Assembly (NCBI GenBank): GCA_002339725.1
Contig: DDKN01000059.1
Span: forward strand, 1 to 50,694
Source: Thiobacillus sp. UBA2597
Lineage (GTDB): Bacteria > Pseudomonadota > Gammaproteobacteria > Burkholderiales > Thiobacillaceae
DNA length: 50,694 bases
Reading direction: 5' to 3'
Part shown: positions 30,431 through 38,807 of the stretch, in pieces
Numbering within the stretch: the first letter of the stretch is position 1
Layout of the letters: every line of letters starts with the position of its first letter
Program-made: the position numbers and the translations under genes
The notes under the pieces: model-generated
Told to the model about the DNA's origin: nothing
The model's input: the letters and a program-made list of their open reading frames with translations, nothing else
Database searches by the model: none

Positions 30431-31185
30431 GCGCCGTGCTTGCGCCGGCCGCGACAGGCGCCGTCAAGCCCAGCCGCAGCCTGCTCAGCGCCGCCGGCCG
30501 CGCCATCGGCGACTACCGGATGATCCGGGACGGCGACCGGGTGTTGCTCGGCCTGTCCGGCGGCAAGGACAGCCTGTCCCTGCTGCACGTGCTGCTCCAT
30601 TTGCAGCACAAGGCGCCGATCAAATTCGAGCTGGCCGCCTGCACCGTCGACCCGCAGTCACCCGACTTCGATCCCTCGCCGCTCAAGCCCTACCTGGAAC
30701 AACTGGGCGTGCGCTATTTCTACGACAGCCAGCCCATCGTCGAGCAGGCCCAGACCCACATGCAGGGTGATTCCTTCTGCGCCTACTGCTCCAGGATGCG
30801 CCGCGGCATCCTCTACCGCACCGCGCGGGAGAACGGCTTCAACGTGCTCGCCCTGGCCCAGCACCTGGACGACCTGGCCGAGACCTTTCTCATGTCCGCC
30901 TTCTTCGGCGGCAAGCTGCGCACCATGCAGGCGCATTACCTGAACGACGCCGGCGACGTCCGCGTCATCCGCCCCTTCGTCTACGCCCGCGAGCGGCAGA
31001 CGCGGGACTTCGCGAAGAATGCGGGGCTGCCGGTAATCCATGAGAACTGCCCGGCGTGTTTTTCGATGCCGATGCAGCGCTATCAGATGAAGCTGCTGTT
31101 GGAACAGCAGGAGAAGGAACACCCGCAGTTGTTTGCCAACCTGCTCACGGCCATGCGGCCACTGATGGGGACACCTCCCGAGTAA
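30427..31185 (+). CDS. ttcA: tRNA 2-thiocytidine biosynthesis protein TtcA
   Basis: TtcA thiolates C32 of certain tRNAs using an Fe-S cluster and ATP. The 252-residue product has the PP-loop SGGKDS (44-49), CAYC (C118/C121) and HENCPAC (C208/C211), which give the cluster ligands. Its ATG overlaps the stop of the TlpA-like gene, so an RNA-modification enzyme closes a periplasmic redox operon. No terminator is obvious; the 571-bp palindromic element starts about 95 bp downstream. Confidence 0.94.
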   Translation: MSAVLAPAATGAVKPSRSLLSAAGRAIGDYRMIRDGDRVLLGLSGGKDSLSLLHVLLHLQHKAPIKFELAACTVDPQSPDFDPSPLKPYLEQLGVRYFYDSQPIVEQAQTHMQGDSFCAYCSRMRRGILYRTARENGFNVLALAQHLDDLAETFLMSAFFGGKLRTMQAHYLNDAGDVRVIRPFVYARERQTRDFAKNAGLPVIHENCPACFSMPMQRYQMKLLLEQQEKEHPQLFANLLTAMRPLMGTPPE

Positions 31186-31568
31186 CTCTCCCAGTTGGCG
31201 CTGATGCGGCATGTCTTTTTTGTTTTCGCTTATGGATTGCCGAGAAACAACTTAGGGCTTTGGTGCACGGCAGGCCTACGGCCGGGGGCGCCCGGCAGCG
31301 CGTTACTTTTCTTGCTCGACCAAGAAAAGTAACCAAAAGAAGGTCGCCCCGCTTCCGCCGAAAACCGGCTTTGCCGGTTTCAGTGAAGACTAATGCCTGC
31401 AAATGCAGGCGTTATGTCGGAGCTAAATCCCCGGTGCCGCTGTCGCCATGCAGGCGGCTCGCCAACTCGCCCTTCGGGCTCAGACAAACTCGCCGGCCTC
31501 CGGCTTCCCTGCATGCCTCCATCGTCACCGGCGGCGTCAGAGGGGGTGGGCAATTCAACTAACGCGCC

Positions 31569-31590
31569 GAATTCCCGCAAGCGGGAATTC
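31569..31590. repeat. Perfect hairpin within the palindromic element
   Basis: Two 10-nt arms starting GAATTCCCGC with a 2-nt AA loop, close to the centre of the element. Confidence 0.85.
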
Positions 31591-31603
31591 TGTTTGTTTT
31601 TAG

Positions 31604-31631
31604 AGAGAGGCGGCGCATGCGCCGCCTCTCT
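31604..31631. repeat. Perfect 28-bp palindrome within the element
   Basis: The sequence equals its own reverse complement over 28 bases, centred at 31617/31618 on GCATGC. It lies 13 bp from the previous hairpin, near the dyad axis of the whole element. Confidence 0.9.
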
Positions 31632-31957
31632 GTGGATTTTGGCTTTTGAGTCCCCTCTGAGCCGCCGAGTTTGGGCAAAACGATTGGGGGATTTCGGCGA
31701 GTACTGTCTGAGCCCGAAGGGCGAGTTACGCAGCCGCCCAATCGTTTTGTTCAAACTCGGGGAGCCGAAGGCCGGCGAAGCGGGGCGTGCTTTCTTTGGT
31801 TACTTTCTTTGCACGAGCAAAGAAAGTAACGCGCTGCCGGGCGCTCCCGGCCAACTGCCCAACGAGCATGTACAGCCCGACCCACTCGGCAAGGCCGCGG
31901 ATAACAACCGGATTCCCACCTACGCACTCGCAAGGAGCAGGCCGTGGTTGCAAGCCG

Positions 31958-32458
31958 CTAAAGCATCTCCACCACCCACTTCGTCACCGTCGCCGTCGCC
32001 CGCGCGCACTGCTGGCCGCGCGCCGCGTCGAAGGCCTTGTACTCAGCCTCATTCCACATGTCGTAGGTACGGCCGGTGAAGCATTGCTGGAGCTCTTGGC
32101 AGGTGACGCCGCCGAACTCCTGGCGGAAGCGTTCGACCAGTTCGCGGCCCTTCTTGAAGTTGCTGATGAAGCGGCCCTTGTCCAGTTTGTCGCGGTCGCG
32201 GCCGCGCTTGGCACTCAGGGCGATCAGGCCGCCGGTGAGGGCGCCGCAGGCGCCCTGCCCCATGAGGCCGCCGCCGCCGGAGAGGCCGTGGCTGGCCTTG
32301 ATCACGCTGTCGTCGATGACGCCGACGGTCTCCTGGATGGCGGCCAGCACGCATTGCGGGCAGCAGCCGTAGTCGAGTTCATATTGCAGGGCCTTGTCGT
32401 AGGCCTGTTGCGCCAGGTTTTGTTTGTCGACCGGGGCCGGTTTGTCCGCTGTTTCCAT
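31958..32458 (-). CDS. C_GCAxxG_C_C family-like cysteine-rich protein
   Basis: The 166-residue soluble product matches the general layout of the C_GCAxxG_C_C family: CCPQC near the N-terminus (C32, C33, C36), GGGLMGQGACGALTGGLIAL with C71, then C120, C126 and C151. These cysteines probably bind a metal or an Fe-S centre; the biochemical role is unknown to me. The ATG at 32458 has GGAG 7-8 nt upstream; the longer frame upstream is antisense-like sequence of the next gene. A 26-bp palindrome sits immediately upstream and should control it. It lies downstream of the efflux genes but probably has its own promoter. Confidence 0.82.
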   Translation of the reverse strand: METADKPAPVDKQNLAQQAYDKALQYELDYGCCPQCVLAAIQETVGVIDDSVIKASHGLSGGGGLMGQGACGALTGGLIALSAKRGRDRDKLDKGRFISNFKKGRELVERFRQEFGGVTCQELQQCFTGRTYDMWNEAEYKAFDAARGQQCARATATVTKWVVEML

Positions 32459-32468
32459 CTGCCGCTCC

Positions 32469-32494
32469 GAAATATTAGGGATTGCTAATATTTC
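32469..32494. promoter_or_regulatory. 26-bp palindromic operator ahead of the cysteine-rich gene
   Basis: Perfect 10-nt arms, GAAATATTAG and CTAATATTTC, are separated by 6 nt. The site lies 11-36 nt before the start codon, overlapping the probable transcription start, with GCTATAG directly upstream as a -10-like sequence. AT-rich dyads of this kind are typical of ArsR- or Rrf2-type repressors; which one cannot be told. Confidence 0.75.
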
Positions 32495-32543
32495 TATAGC
32501 ACAGCGTCGGCGGCAGGCCAGGCGGATTGCATCCGGCCCGGCC

Positions 32544-33929
32544 TCAGTCGCCGCCGCCCAGGGCCTTGTACAGGGCGATGCGGGCCGCCAGGAGCTGGCG
32601 CTCGGCGGCGGCCAGGGCCTGCTCGGCGGCGAAGGCCTCGCGGCCGGCGTCGAGCACTTCCAGATAGCTGGCCAGGCCCGCTTCGGCCCGGGCCTGCACC
32701 CGCGCCAGCCGGGCCTGCTGGGCCGCCAGGTTGGCCGCCTGGGCCGCCCGCTGCTCGCGGTAGCCGGCCTGCGCGGCCAGGGCATCGGCCACCTCGCGGA
32801 AGGCCTGCTGCACGGTCTTTTCGTAGTCGGCCACGGCGGTCACCTGGCGCGCCTCGGCCAGGTCGAGGTTGGCCCGGTTGCGCCCGGCATCGAACAGCGG
32901 CAGCTTGAGCGCGGGCTGGAAGGCCCAGGCCTCGCTGCCGGAATCGAACAGGCCGGACAGGGCGCTGCTGGCGCTGCCGAAGGCGGCGGTGAGCGAGATG
33001 CGCGGGAAGAAGGCGGCGCGGGCGGCGCCGATGTTGGCGTTGGCGGCGATCAGCCGCTGCTCGGCGGCGCGCACGTCGGGCCGGCGCAGCAATACCGCCG
33101 AGGGCAGGCCCGGTGCCAGTTCGGCCAGGGTGGCGGGTCTGGCCGGCGGCGGCAACTCGGCGGCCAGACCGGTGAGCAGGCGCAGGGCGTTCTCGGTCTG
33201 CTGGCGTTGGCGCCTGAGTTCGGCCCACTGGGCGCGCACCGACTCGGCCAGGCTTTCGGCCGCGAGCACGTCGAGCTCGCCGGCCAGGCCGGCATCGCGC
33301 CGCTTGCGGGTGAGCTCCAGACTTGTGCGCCGGCTGGCCAGGGTCTCGGCCGCCAGGCGCTCGCGCTCGATGAGCTCCAGCCGCTGGTACCAGGCGTTGG
33401 CGACATCGCCGATGAGGCCGATGCGGAAGCTCCTGGCCGCCTCGTCGCTCGCCAGGTACTGCGCCCGCGCCGCCTCGCTCAGGGCGGCCACCCGGCCCCA
33501 GAAATCCAGCTCGAAGGCGGTGAGCCCCACGGCGGCATCGTAGCGGCTGGCACTGCGCGCCACGCCGGTGCCGGTCAAATCGGCCGGGGTGCGGCTGCGG
33601 CTGCCCGTGGCCTGGGCCTCCAGCGTGGGCAGCCGGTCGGCGCGGGCGACGCCGGCCAGGGCGCGGGCCTCTTCCACCCGGGCCAGGGCGATCCTGAGGT
33701 CGCGATTGTGTTCGAGCGCCGCCTCGATCAGCCCTTGCAGGGCCGGATCGGCGAAATAGTCGCGCCAGGACGGCAGCACCGCCTCGGCCGCCTGGGCCTC
33801 GACATCGGGAAACTGCGCCGGCACCGGCGGGACCGGCCGCCGGTAGTCGGGCACCAGCGAGCAGCCGGCCAGCAGCGCGGCGGCGAGGGCCGCCGCCAGG
33901 CCGGCGGCGGGGAAACGGCGATCAGTCAT
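32544..33929 (-). CDS. Outer-membrane efflux lipoprotein, OprM/NodT type
   Basis: The 461-residue product is a TolC-like channel of the RND outer-membrane factor family. It has a lipoprotein signal with lipobox LLAGC (C23), then VPDYRRP typical of OprM/NodT, and two OEP repeats, the second starting around RRPDVRAAEQRLIAANANIGAARAAFFP-like sequence (about 280-305). Its start overlaps the RND gene stop by 8 nt (33922-33929). It completes a tripartite pump with the two genes upstream. Confidence 0.93.
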   Translation of the reverse strand: MTDRRFPAAGLAAALAAALLAGCSLVPDYRRPVPPVPAQFPDVEAQAAEAVLPSWRDYFADPALQGLIEAALEHNRDLRIALARVEEARALAGVARADRLPTLEAQATGSRSRTPADLTGTGVARSASRYDAAVGLTAFELDFWGRVAALSEAARAQYLASDEAARSFRIGLIGDVANAWYQRLELIERERLAAETLASRRTSLELTRKRRDAGLAGELDVLAAESLAESVRAQWAELRRQRQQTENALRLLTGLAAELPPPARPATLAELAPGLPSAVLLRRPDVRAAEQRLIAANANIGAARAAFFPRISLTAAFGSASSALSGLFDSGSEAWAFQPALKLPLFDAGRNRANLDLAEARQVTAVADYEKTVQQAFREVADALAAQAGYREQRAAQAANLAAQQARLARVQARAEAGLASYLEVLDAGREAFAAEQALAAAERQLLAARIALYKALGGGD

Positions 33930-36900
33930 TGTTGGCCTCCTCCCGTGACGGCCGCGCCGGGAAGTAACGGCGCACCACCACGAAGAACACCGGCACCAGG
34001 AAGATGGCGAGCAGGGTGGCGGCGATCATGCCGCCGATGACGCCGGTGCCCACGGCATGCCGGCTGGCGGCGCCGGCCCCGCTGGAGATGGCGAGCGGCA
34101 GCACGCCCAGGATGAAGGCGAAACTGGTCATCACGATGGGGCGCAGCCGCATGCGGCAGGCCTCGAGCGTGGCATCGATCAGTTCCATGCCGTCCTCGTG
34201 CAGCTTGCGGGCGAACTCGATGATCAGGATGGCGTTCTTGGCCGACAGGCCGATGATGGCGATCAGGCCGACCTTGAAAAACACGTCGTTGGGCAGGTCG
34301 CGCAAATGCACGGCGAGCACGGCGCCGAGCACGCCGAGCGGCACCACCAGGATGACCGCGAAGGGAATGGCCCAGCTCTCGTACAGCGCGGCCAGGGCGA
34401 GGAAGACCACCAGGAGCGACAGGGCGAACAGGATGGGCGCCTGTGCCCCGGCCAGGCGTTCCTCGAACGAGGTGCCGGACCAGGCGAAGCCGTAGCCCGG
34501 CGGCAGATTGGCCGCGATCTCCTCCATGGCCTGCATCGCCTCGCCGGTGGAATGGCCCGGCGCCGGGCCGCCGGCGATCTTGAGCGAGGGGCTGCCGTTG
34601 TAGCGGTCGAGCTTGGGCAGGCCGACCGTCCATTTCGGGGTGGCGATCTCGGAAAGCTGCACGATGCCGCCCTGGCGGTTGCGCAGCGGCATCCGCATCA
34701 GGTCTTCCGGCGTCTTGCGCAGGTCGGCATCGGCCTGCATCTGCACCTTGAGGATGCGGCCCTGGCGCACGAAGTCGTTGACATAGGCCACACCGATGGC
34801 CGACGTCAGGGCGTCGTTCAGTTCGGCCAGATCGATCGAGAGGGCCTGGGCCTTCTCCCGGTCGATGTCGAGGTAGAGCTGCGGCCCCGGCTCCTGGCCC
34901 TCGGGCCGCACCCCGGCCAGGCGCGGGTCCTGGCTGGCCAGGCCGAGCACCTTATTGCGCACCTCCATCAACGCCTCGCGCCCCTGGTTGCTGCGGTCGA
35001 GCAGACGGAAGTCGAAGCCGCCGACGGCACCCAGCTCGGGGATGGGCGGCGGATTCACCGCGAACACCATGGCCTCCTTGATCTGCATGAACTGGCCCAT
35101 GGCGCGACCGATGATGCCCTGGGCCGAGTGTTGCTTGCCGCTGCGCTCATCCCAATCCTTGAGCCGGGTGAACACCAGCGCCGCGTTCTGGCCGCGGCCG
35201 AAGAAGGAGAAACCGACCACGCCGATGACGCGCTCGACCTCGGGCTGCTTGAGGTAGAACTGCTCGACCTGGGACAGCACCTCGACCGTGCGCTCCTGGG
35301 TGGCGCCACCGGGCAGCTGCACCAGGGTGATGAAATAGCCCTGGTCCTCCTCGGGCAGGAAGCTGCCGGGCAGCTTGGTGAACAGCCAGCCGGTGGCGAC
35401 CACGACGGCGAGATAGATCACCATCCAGCGCCCGCTGCGGGCCAGGATGCGGGCGGTGGTGCCGCGGTAGCGCTCGGTCACCCGGCCGAAGAAGCGGTTG
35501 AACTTGCGCTTCTCGTCCGCCTCGGCCTCGCTCGGCTTGAGCAGCGTGGCGCACATGGCCGGCGTGAGCGAGAGCGCCATCAGCACCGAGAAGGCCATGG
35601 TCAGGATCAGGGTGGTGGCGAACTGGCGGTAGATGGCGCCGACCGAGCCGCCGAAGAACAACATGGGCATGAACACGGCCGAGAGCACCACCGAGATGCC
35701 GAGGATGGCGCCGAGGATCTGATCCATGGCCTTGAGCGTGGCCGGCAGCGGCGCCAGATGTTCTTCGCGCATGATGCGCTCGACGTTCTCGACCACGACG
35801 ATGGCGTCGTCGACCAAAATGCCGATGGCGAGCACCATGGCGAACAGGGTGAGCACGTTGATCGAGAAACCGAAGGCATAGAGACCGGCGGTGGCGCCGG
35901 CCAGCGCCACCGGCACCACCACGGCGGGCACCAGGGTGGTGCGCCAGTGGCCGAGGAAGACGTACATCACCAGGAAGACCAGCAGCATCGCCTCGCCCAG
36001 GGTCTTCACCACCTCGAAGATGGAGATTTCGACGAAGCGCGAGGTGTCGTAGGGGATGGCCCAGTCGATCCCCTCGGGGAAGAATTTGGCCAGCTCGGCC
36101 ATGCGCGCCTTCACCGCGCGGGCCACGTCCAGCGCGTTGGCGCCGGGTGCCACCCGGATGGCGATGGCCGCGATGGGCTGGCCGTTCATCCGGGCATAAC
36201 GCTCGTAGCTGTCGCCACCCAGCTCGACGCGGGCGACATCCTTGACCTTGACCATGGCGCCGCTCGGCAGCGCGCGCACCACGACGTTGCCGAACTCCTC
36301 CGGCGTGGCGAGCCGGCCGCGCGTGACGATCACCGCGTTGACCTGGGCGCCTTTGGCTGCCGGGGCCTGATTCAGCTCGCCGGTGGCGAGCTGCACGTTC
36401 TGCGCCTGCAGGGCGCGGCGCACATCGGCCGGGGTCAGGCCATAGGCATTGAGCTGTTCCGGCTTGAGCCAGATGCGCATGGCATATTCGCTGCCGAACA
36501 GGATGGCCTCACCCACCCCCGGCACCCGGCGCAGTTCATCCAGTACGTTGGCGGCGGCGTAGCTGCCCAGATCGATCGCGCTGCGTTTGCCGTCCTTGGC
36601 ATGGACGGCGACGAACATGAGGTAGTTGCGCTGCGGCTTGGTCACCGGCACGCCCAGGCGGCGCACCTCTTCCGGCAAGCGCGCCTCGACCCGTTTCATG
36701 CGGTTCTGCGCCTCGACCGAGGCGAGGTCGACATTGGTGCCGGGCTCGAAGGTGAGGGTGAGCGTGCCGGCCCCCAGCTCGGAGGCGGCCTCCATGTAGA
36801 GGAGATGCTCGATGCCGTTCATCTCCTGCTCGATCAGCTTGATCACGGTGTCTTCGACCACCTGGGCCGAGGCGCCGGGATAAGTGACGTTGAAGGCGAT

Positions 36901-37026
36901 CTGCGGCGGCGCCACCTGGGGGTATTGGGCGACCGGCAGGTTCTTCAGCGCGATCACGCCGACCAGGGTGATCAGGATGGCGATGACCCAGGCGAAGATG
37001 GGCCGGTGGATGAAAAAACGCGCCAT
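33922..37026 (-). CDS. RND multidrug efflux permease, HAE1/AcrB family
   Basis: The 1034-residue inner-membrane proton antiporter has the normal AcrB length and layout: 12 helices, two large periplasmic loops, the proton-relay DD at 406-407 in ILVDDAIVVVENVER, and the N-terminus MARFFIHRPIFAWV. The HAE1 type exports hydrophobic or amphiphilic compounds such as drugs, dyes or solvents. One base separates its start from the membrane fusion gene. Exact substrates cannot be read from sequence. Confidence 0.95.
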   Translation of the reverse strand: MARFFIHRPIFAWVIAILITLVGVIALKNLPVAQYPQVAPPQIAFNVTYPGASAQVVEDTVIKLIEQEMNGIEHLLYMEAASELGAGTLTLTFEPGTNVDLASVEAQNRMKRVEARLPEEVRRLGVPVTKPQRNYLMFVAVHAKDGKRSAIDLGSYAAANVLDELRRVPGVGEAILFGSEYAMRIWLKPEQLNAYGLTPADVRRALQAQNVQLATGELNQAPAAKGAQVNAVIVTRGRLATPEEFGNVVVRALPSGAMVKVKDVARVELGGDSYERYARMNGQPIAAIAIRVAPGANALDVARAVKARMAELAKFFPEGIDWAIPYDTSRFVEISIFEVVKTLGEAMLLVFLVMYVFLGHWRTTLVPAVVVPVALAGATAGLYAFGFSINVLTLFAMVLAIGILVDDAIVVVENVERIMREEHLAPLPATLKAMDQILGAILGISVVLSAVFMPMLFFGGSVGAIYRQFATTLILTMAFSVLMALSLTPAMCATLLKPSEAEADEKRKFNRFFGRVTERYRGTTARILARSGRWMVIYLAVVVATGWLFTKLPGSFLPEEDQGYFITLVQLPGGATQERTVEVLSQVEQFYLKQPEVERVIGVVGFSFFGRGQNAALVFTRLKDWDERSGKQHSAQGIIGRAMGQFMQIKEAMVFAVNPPPIPELGAVGGFDFRLLDRSNQGREALMEVRNKVLGLASQDPRLAGVRPEGQEPGPQLYLDIDREKAQALSIDLAELNDALTSAIGVAYVNDFVRQGRILKVQMQADADLRKTPEDLMRMPLRNRQGGIVQLSEIATPKWTVGLPKLDRYNGSPSLKIAGGPAPGHSTGEAMQAMEEIAANLPPGYGFAWSGTSFEERLAGAQAPILFALSLLVVFLALAALYESWAIPFAVILVVPLGVLGAVLAVHLRDLPNDVFFKVGLIAIIGLSAKNAILIIEFARKLHEDGMELIDATLEACRMRLRPIVMTSFAFILGVLPLAISSGAGAASRHAVGTGVIGGMIAATLLAIFLVPVFFVVVRRYFPARPSREEANND

Positions 37027-37027
37027 G

Positions 37028-38134
37028 TCAGGGGGCCTTCGCGGCAGGCACCGGCTTCACCACCGTGCCGGGCTTGGCCTTCTGCACCCCGGCGACGATG
37101 ACCCGCTCGCCCCCGGCCAGACCCTCCTCGATGACGAAGCGGTCGCCGGCCATGGCGCCTACCTTCACCGGCCGTGGCATCACCTTGTCGTCCGGCCCGA
37201 CCAGCAGGACGAACTGGCCCTGGGCACCGGACAGCACCGCGCGCTGCGGCACGGCGATGACATCGGAGGCCACCGCCTGGGCCAGACGCACGCGGACGAA
37301 GGTGCCCGGCAGCAACAGGCGCTCGGGGTTGGGGAATTCCGCCTTCAGCGTGATGGCGCCGGTGGCCGGATCCACGCTCATGTCGCTGAAGGTGAGCCGG
37401 CCCTTGTGCGGATAGGCTTGGCCGTTTTCCAGGATGAGTTCGACGCTGCGGCCCTCCGCCGCCTTGAGCGTTCCCTTGGCGAGCGCGGCCTTCAGGCGCA
37501 GGACATCGGCATTGGGCTGGGTGAACAGCACATGCACCGGCTCCAATTGCTCGATGGTGGCGAGCAGGGTCGCCTCGTCGCGGCCGACCAGGGCGCCCTC
37601 GGTGACCAGGGCGCGGCCGATGCGGCCGGCGATGGGCGCCGGCACCGTGGTGTTTTCCAGGTCCAGCCTGGCCTTGGCGAGTTGGGCCTCGGCCTGTTTG
37701 AGCGCGGCCCGGGCCACATCGGCCTCCTGCTGGCTCACCGCCTTGATCGGCAGCAGCGCCTCGATCCGTTGCAGATTGAGCCGCTTCACCTCGACCTCGG
37801 CCTCGGCCGCCTGGGCGGCGGTGCGATAGGTGCGGTTGTCCAGCTGGAACAGGGCCTGGCCGGCGCGCACGTCGCTGCCGTCCTTGAACAGCTGCTTTTC
37901 GACGATGCCTTCCACCCGCGCCCGCACCTGCGCCGTGCGCACGGCGGCCACCCGGCCGGGCAACTCGGGCGTGAGGGTGACGGCACCGCGGCCGGCCTCG
38001 ACCACCCCGACCTCGGGCGGCGGCATGCCGGGGCCGCCGGGTCCGGCCGCGCCGGGCTTGCCCGGTGCCTCCTGGCTGCCCGGGCCGCAGGCGCTGAGGA
38101 GGGGCAACACGAGCACAAGGGCGAGGCGTCTCAT
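37028..38134 (-). CDS. RND efflux periplasmic adaptor (membrane fusion protein)
   Basis: The 368-residue adaptor links the RND pump to the outer-membrane channel. It is a lipoprotein with lipobox LLSAC (C16), then a proline/glycine-rich linker, barrel-sandwich halves (VRARVEGIVEKQLFKDGSDV and TVPAPIAGRIGRALVTEG) on either side of a coiled-coil hairpin at about 108-160, and the beta-barrel domain. The ATG overlaps the tetR stop as ATGA, so regulator and pump are one transcript. Confidence 0.93.
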   Translation of the reverse strand: MRRLALVLVLPLLSACGPGSQEAPGKPGAAGPGGPGMPPPEVGVVEAGRGAVTLTPELPGRVAAVRTAQVRARVEGIVEKQLFKDGSDVRAGQALFQLDNRTYRTAAQAAEAEVEVKRLNLQRIEALLPIKAVSQQEADVARAALKQAEAQLAKARLDLENTTVPAPIAGRIGRALVTEGALVGRDEATLLATIEQLEPVHVLFTQPNADVLRLKAALAKGTLKAAEGRSVELILENGQAYPHKGRLTFSDMSVDPATGAITLKAEFPNPERLLLPGTFVRVRLAQAVASDVIAVPQRAVLSGAQGQFVLLVGPDDKVMPRPVKVGAMAGDRFVIEEGLAGGERVIVAGVQKAKPGTVVKPVPAAKAP

Positions 38135-38733
38135 GGCATGTCCTTTTCGGGGGCATACAGGCGCAGGAAGGCGTCGACCACCTGTGCCGTTTTGGCGGGA
38201 TTGAGCAAATCGGTTTGCAGGTCGAGCAGGCCGCGCAGGCGGTCGTAATCGATCAGCATGGCGGTCAGCATCTCGGCGGCGAAGTCCGGATCGTCCCGGC
38301 GCAGGCCGCCGGCCGCCATGGCGCGCGCCAGATACTCGGCCAGGCGCTTGCGCGTGGTGGCCGGGCCCTGGCGGAAGAATTGCCGGGCCAGCTCAGGAAA
38401 GCGCGGCGCCTCGGCGGTCAGGGTGCGGAAGATGGCCAGGCCCTCCGGGCTGAGCAGTTTTTCGCGGTAGGCCTGAGCGAAGGCGAGCAGGGTGTCGCGC
38501 AGGGCACCGTCGCCCTCCAGGGTGACCAGGATGGACTGGCTGGCGTGCCGGATCACCTCGGCGAACAGGGCATCCTTGCCGGGAAAGTGGTTGTACAGCG
38601 TCTGGCGGGCGACCTGGGCGCGCGCGGCGATGCGGTCGATGCTGACCTGGTAGCCCTCCTCGCGGAAGGCTTCGCAGGCCGCCTCCAGCAGGCGCTGGCG
38701 GGTGTCCTGGGGGGCTTCTTGCACGGCGACCAT
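38131..38733 (-). CDS. TetR-family transcriptional repressor of the efflux operon
   Basis: The 200-residue product has an N-terminal TetR helix-turn-helix at about 12-58 (RLLEAACEAFREEGY ... VARQTLYNHFPGKDALF) and an all-helical ligand domain of the TetR_C class. It is the first gene of the tetR-MFP-RND-OMF operon; each junction downstream overlaps or nearly touches. A perfect palindrome 15-40 nt upstream is its probable operator, so it should repress itself and the pump until a substrate binds. Confidence 0.93.
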   Translation of the reverse strand: MVAVQEAPQDTRQRLLEAACEAFREEGYQVSIDRIAARAQVARQTLYNHFPGKDALFAEVIRHASQSILVTLEGDGALRDTLLAFAQAYREKLLSPEGLAIFRTLTAEAPRFPELARQFFRQGPATTRKRLAEYLARAMAAGGLRRDDPDFAAEMLTAMLIDYDRLRGLLDLQTDLLNPAKTAQVVDAFLRLYAPEKDMP

Positions 38734-38747
38734 GGGCTTATCCGATG

Positions 38748-38773
38748 CTGAGTAGACTGGTCAGTCTACTCAG
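38748..38773. promoter_or_regulatory. TetR operator, 26-bp perfect palindrome
   Basis: Perfect 12-nt arms (CTGAGTAGACTG and its complement) flank a 2-nt centre. It lies directly upstream of the tetR start and is the only palindrome in that gap, as expected for autorepression. Confidence 0.85.
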
Positions 38774-38807
38774 CGTCCGGGGCCGATGCAAGCCCGCCGT
38801 CGGCGAC

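Larger units (their letters stand above)
31281..31851. mobile_element. 571-bp non-coding palindromic element with ~80-bp terminal inverted repeats
   Basis: The ends 31281-31360 and 31771-31851 are inverted repeats of each other. Each contains its own hairpin with 13-bp arms and a 6-nt loop (31302-31333 and 31799-31830), of the GTTACTTT...AAAGTAAC type. Inside, a perfect 23-nt motif occurs at 31464-31486 and inverted at 31705-31727, each framed by its own pair of arms. Near the centre are two perfect palindromes. No transposase is encoded, so it would be a non-autonomous, MITE-like or composite REP element. I recognise the GTTACTTTCTTTG hairpin as a recurrent intergenic sequence in GC-rich proteobacteria. 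Confidence 0.78.
31186..31957. other. 772-bp gene-free region holding a nested-palindrome element
   Basis: No credible ORF is present in either direction; open frames here are repeats translated by chance. The stretch 31281-31851 is the palindromic element described separately. The flanks (31186-31280 and 31852-31957) show nothing recognisable apart from a T-rich run at 31215-31225 after ttcA. Confidence 0.8.

Noticed and set aside
31281..31851. Insertion sequence with transposase
   Set aside because: Long terminal inverted repeats are present, but there is no open frame with transposase features and no clear target-site duplication.
31393..32079. Open frames of 120-230 codons across the 31.2-32.0 kb gap
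   Set aside because: They translate the inverted repeats and hairpins in several frames and carry no recognisable domain or ribosome site.
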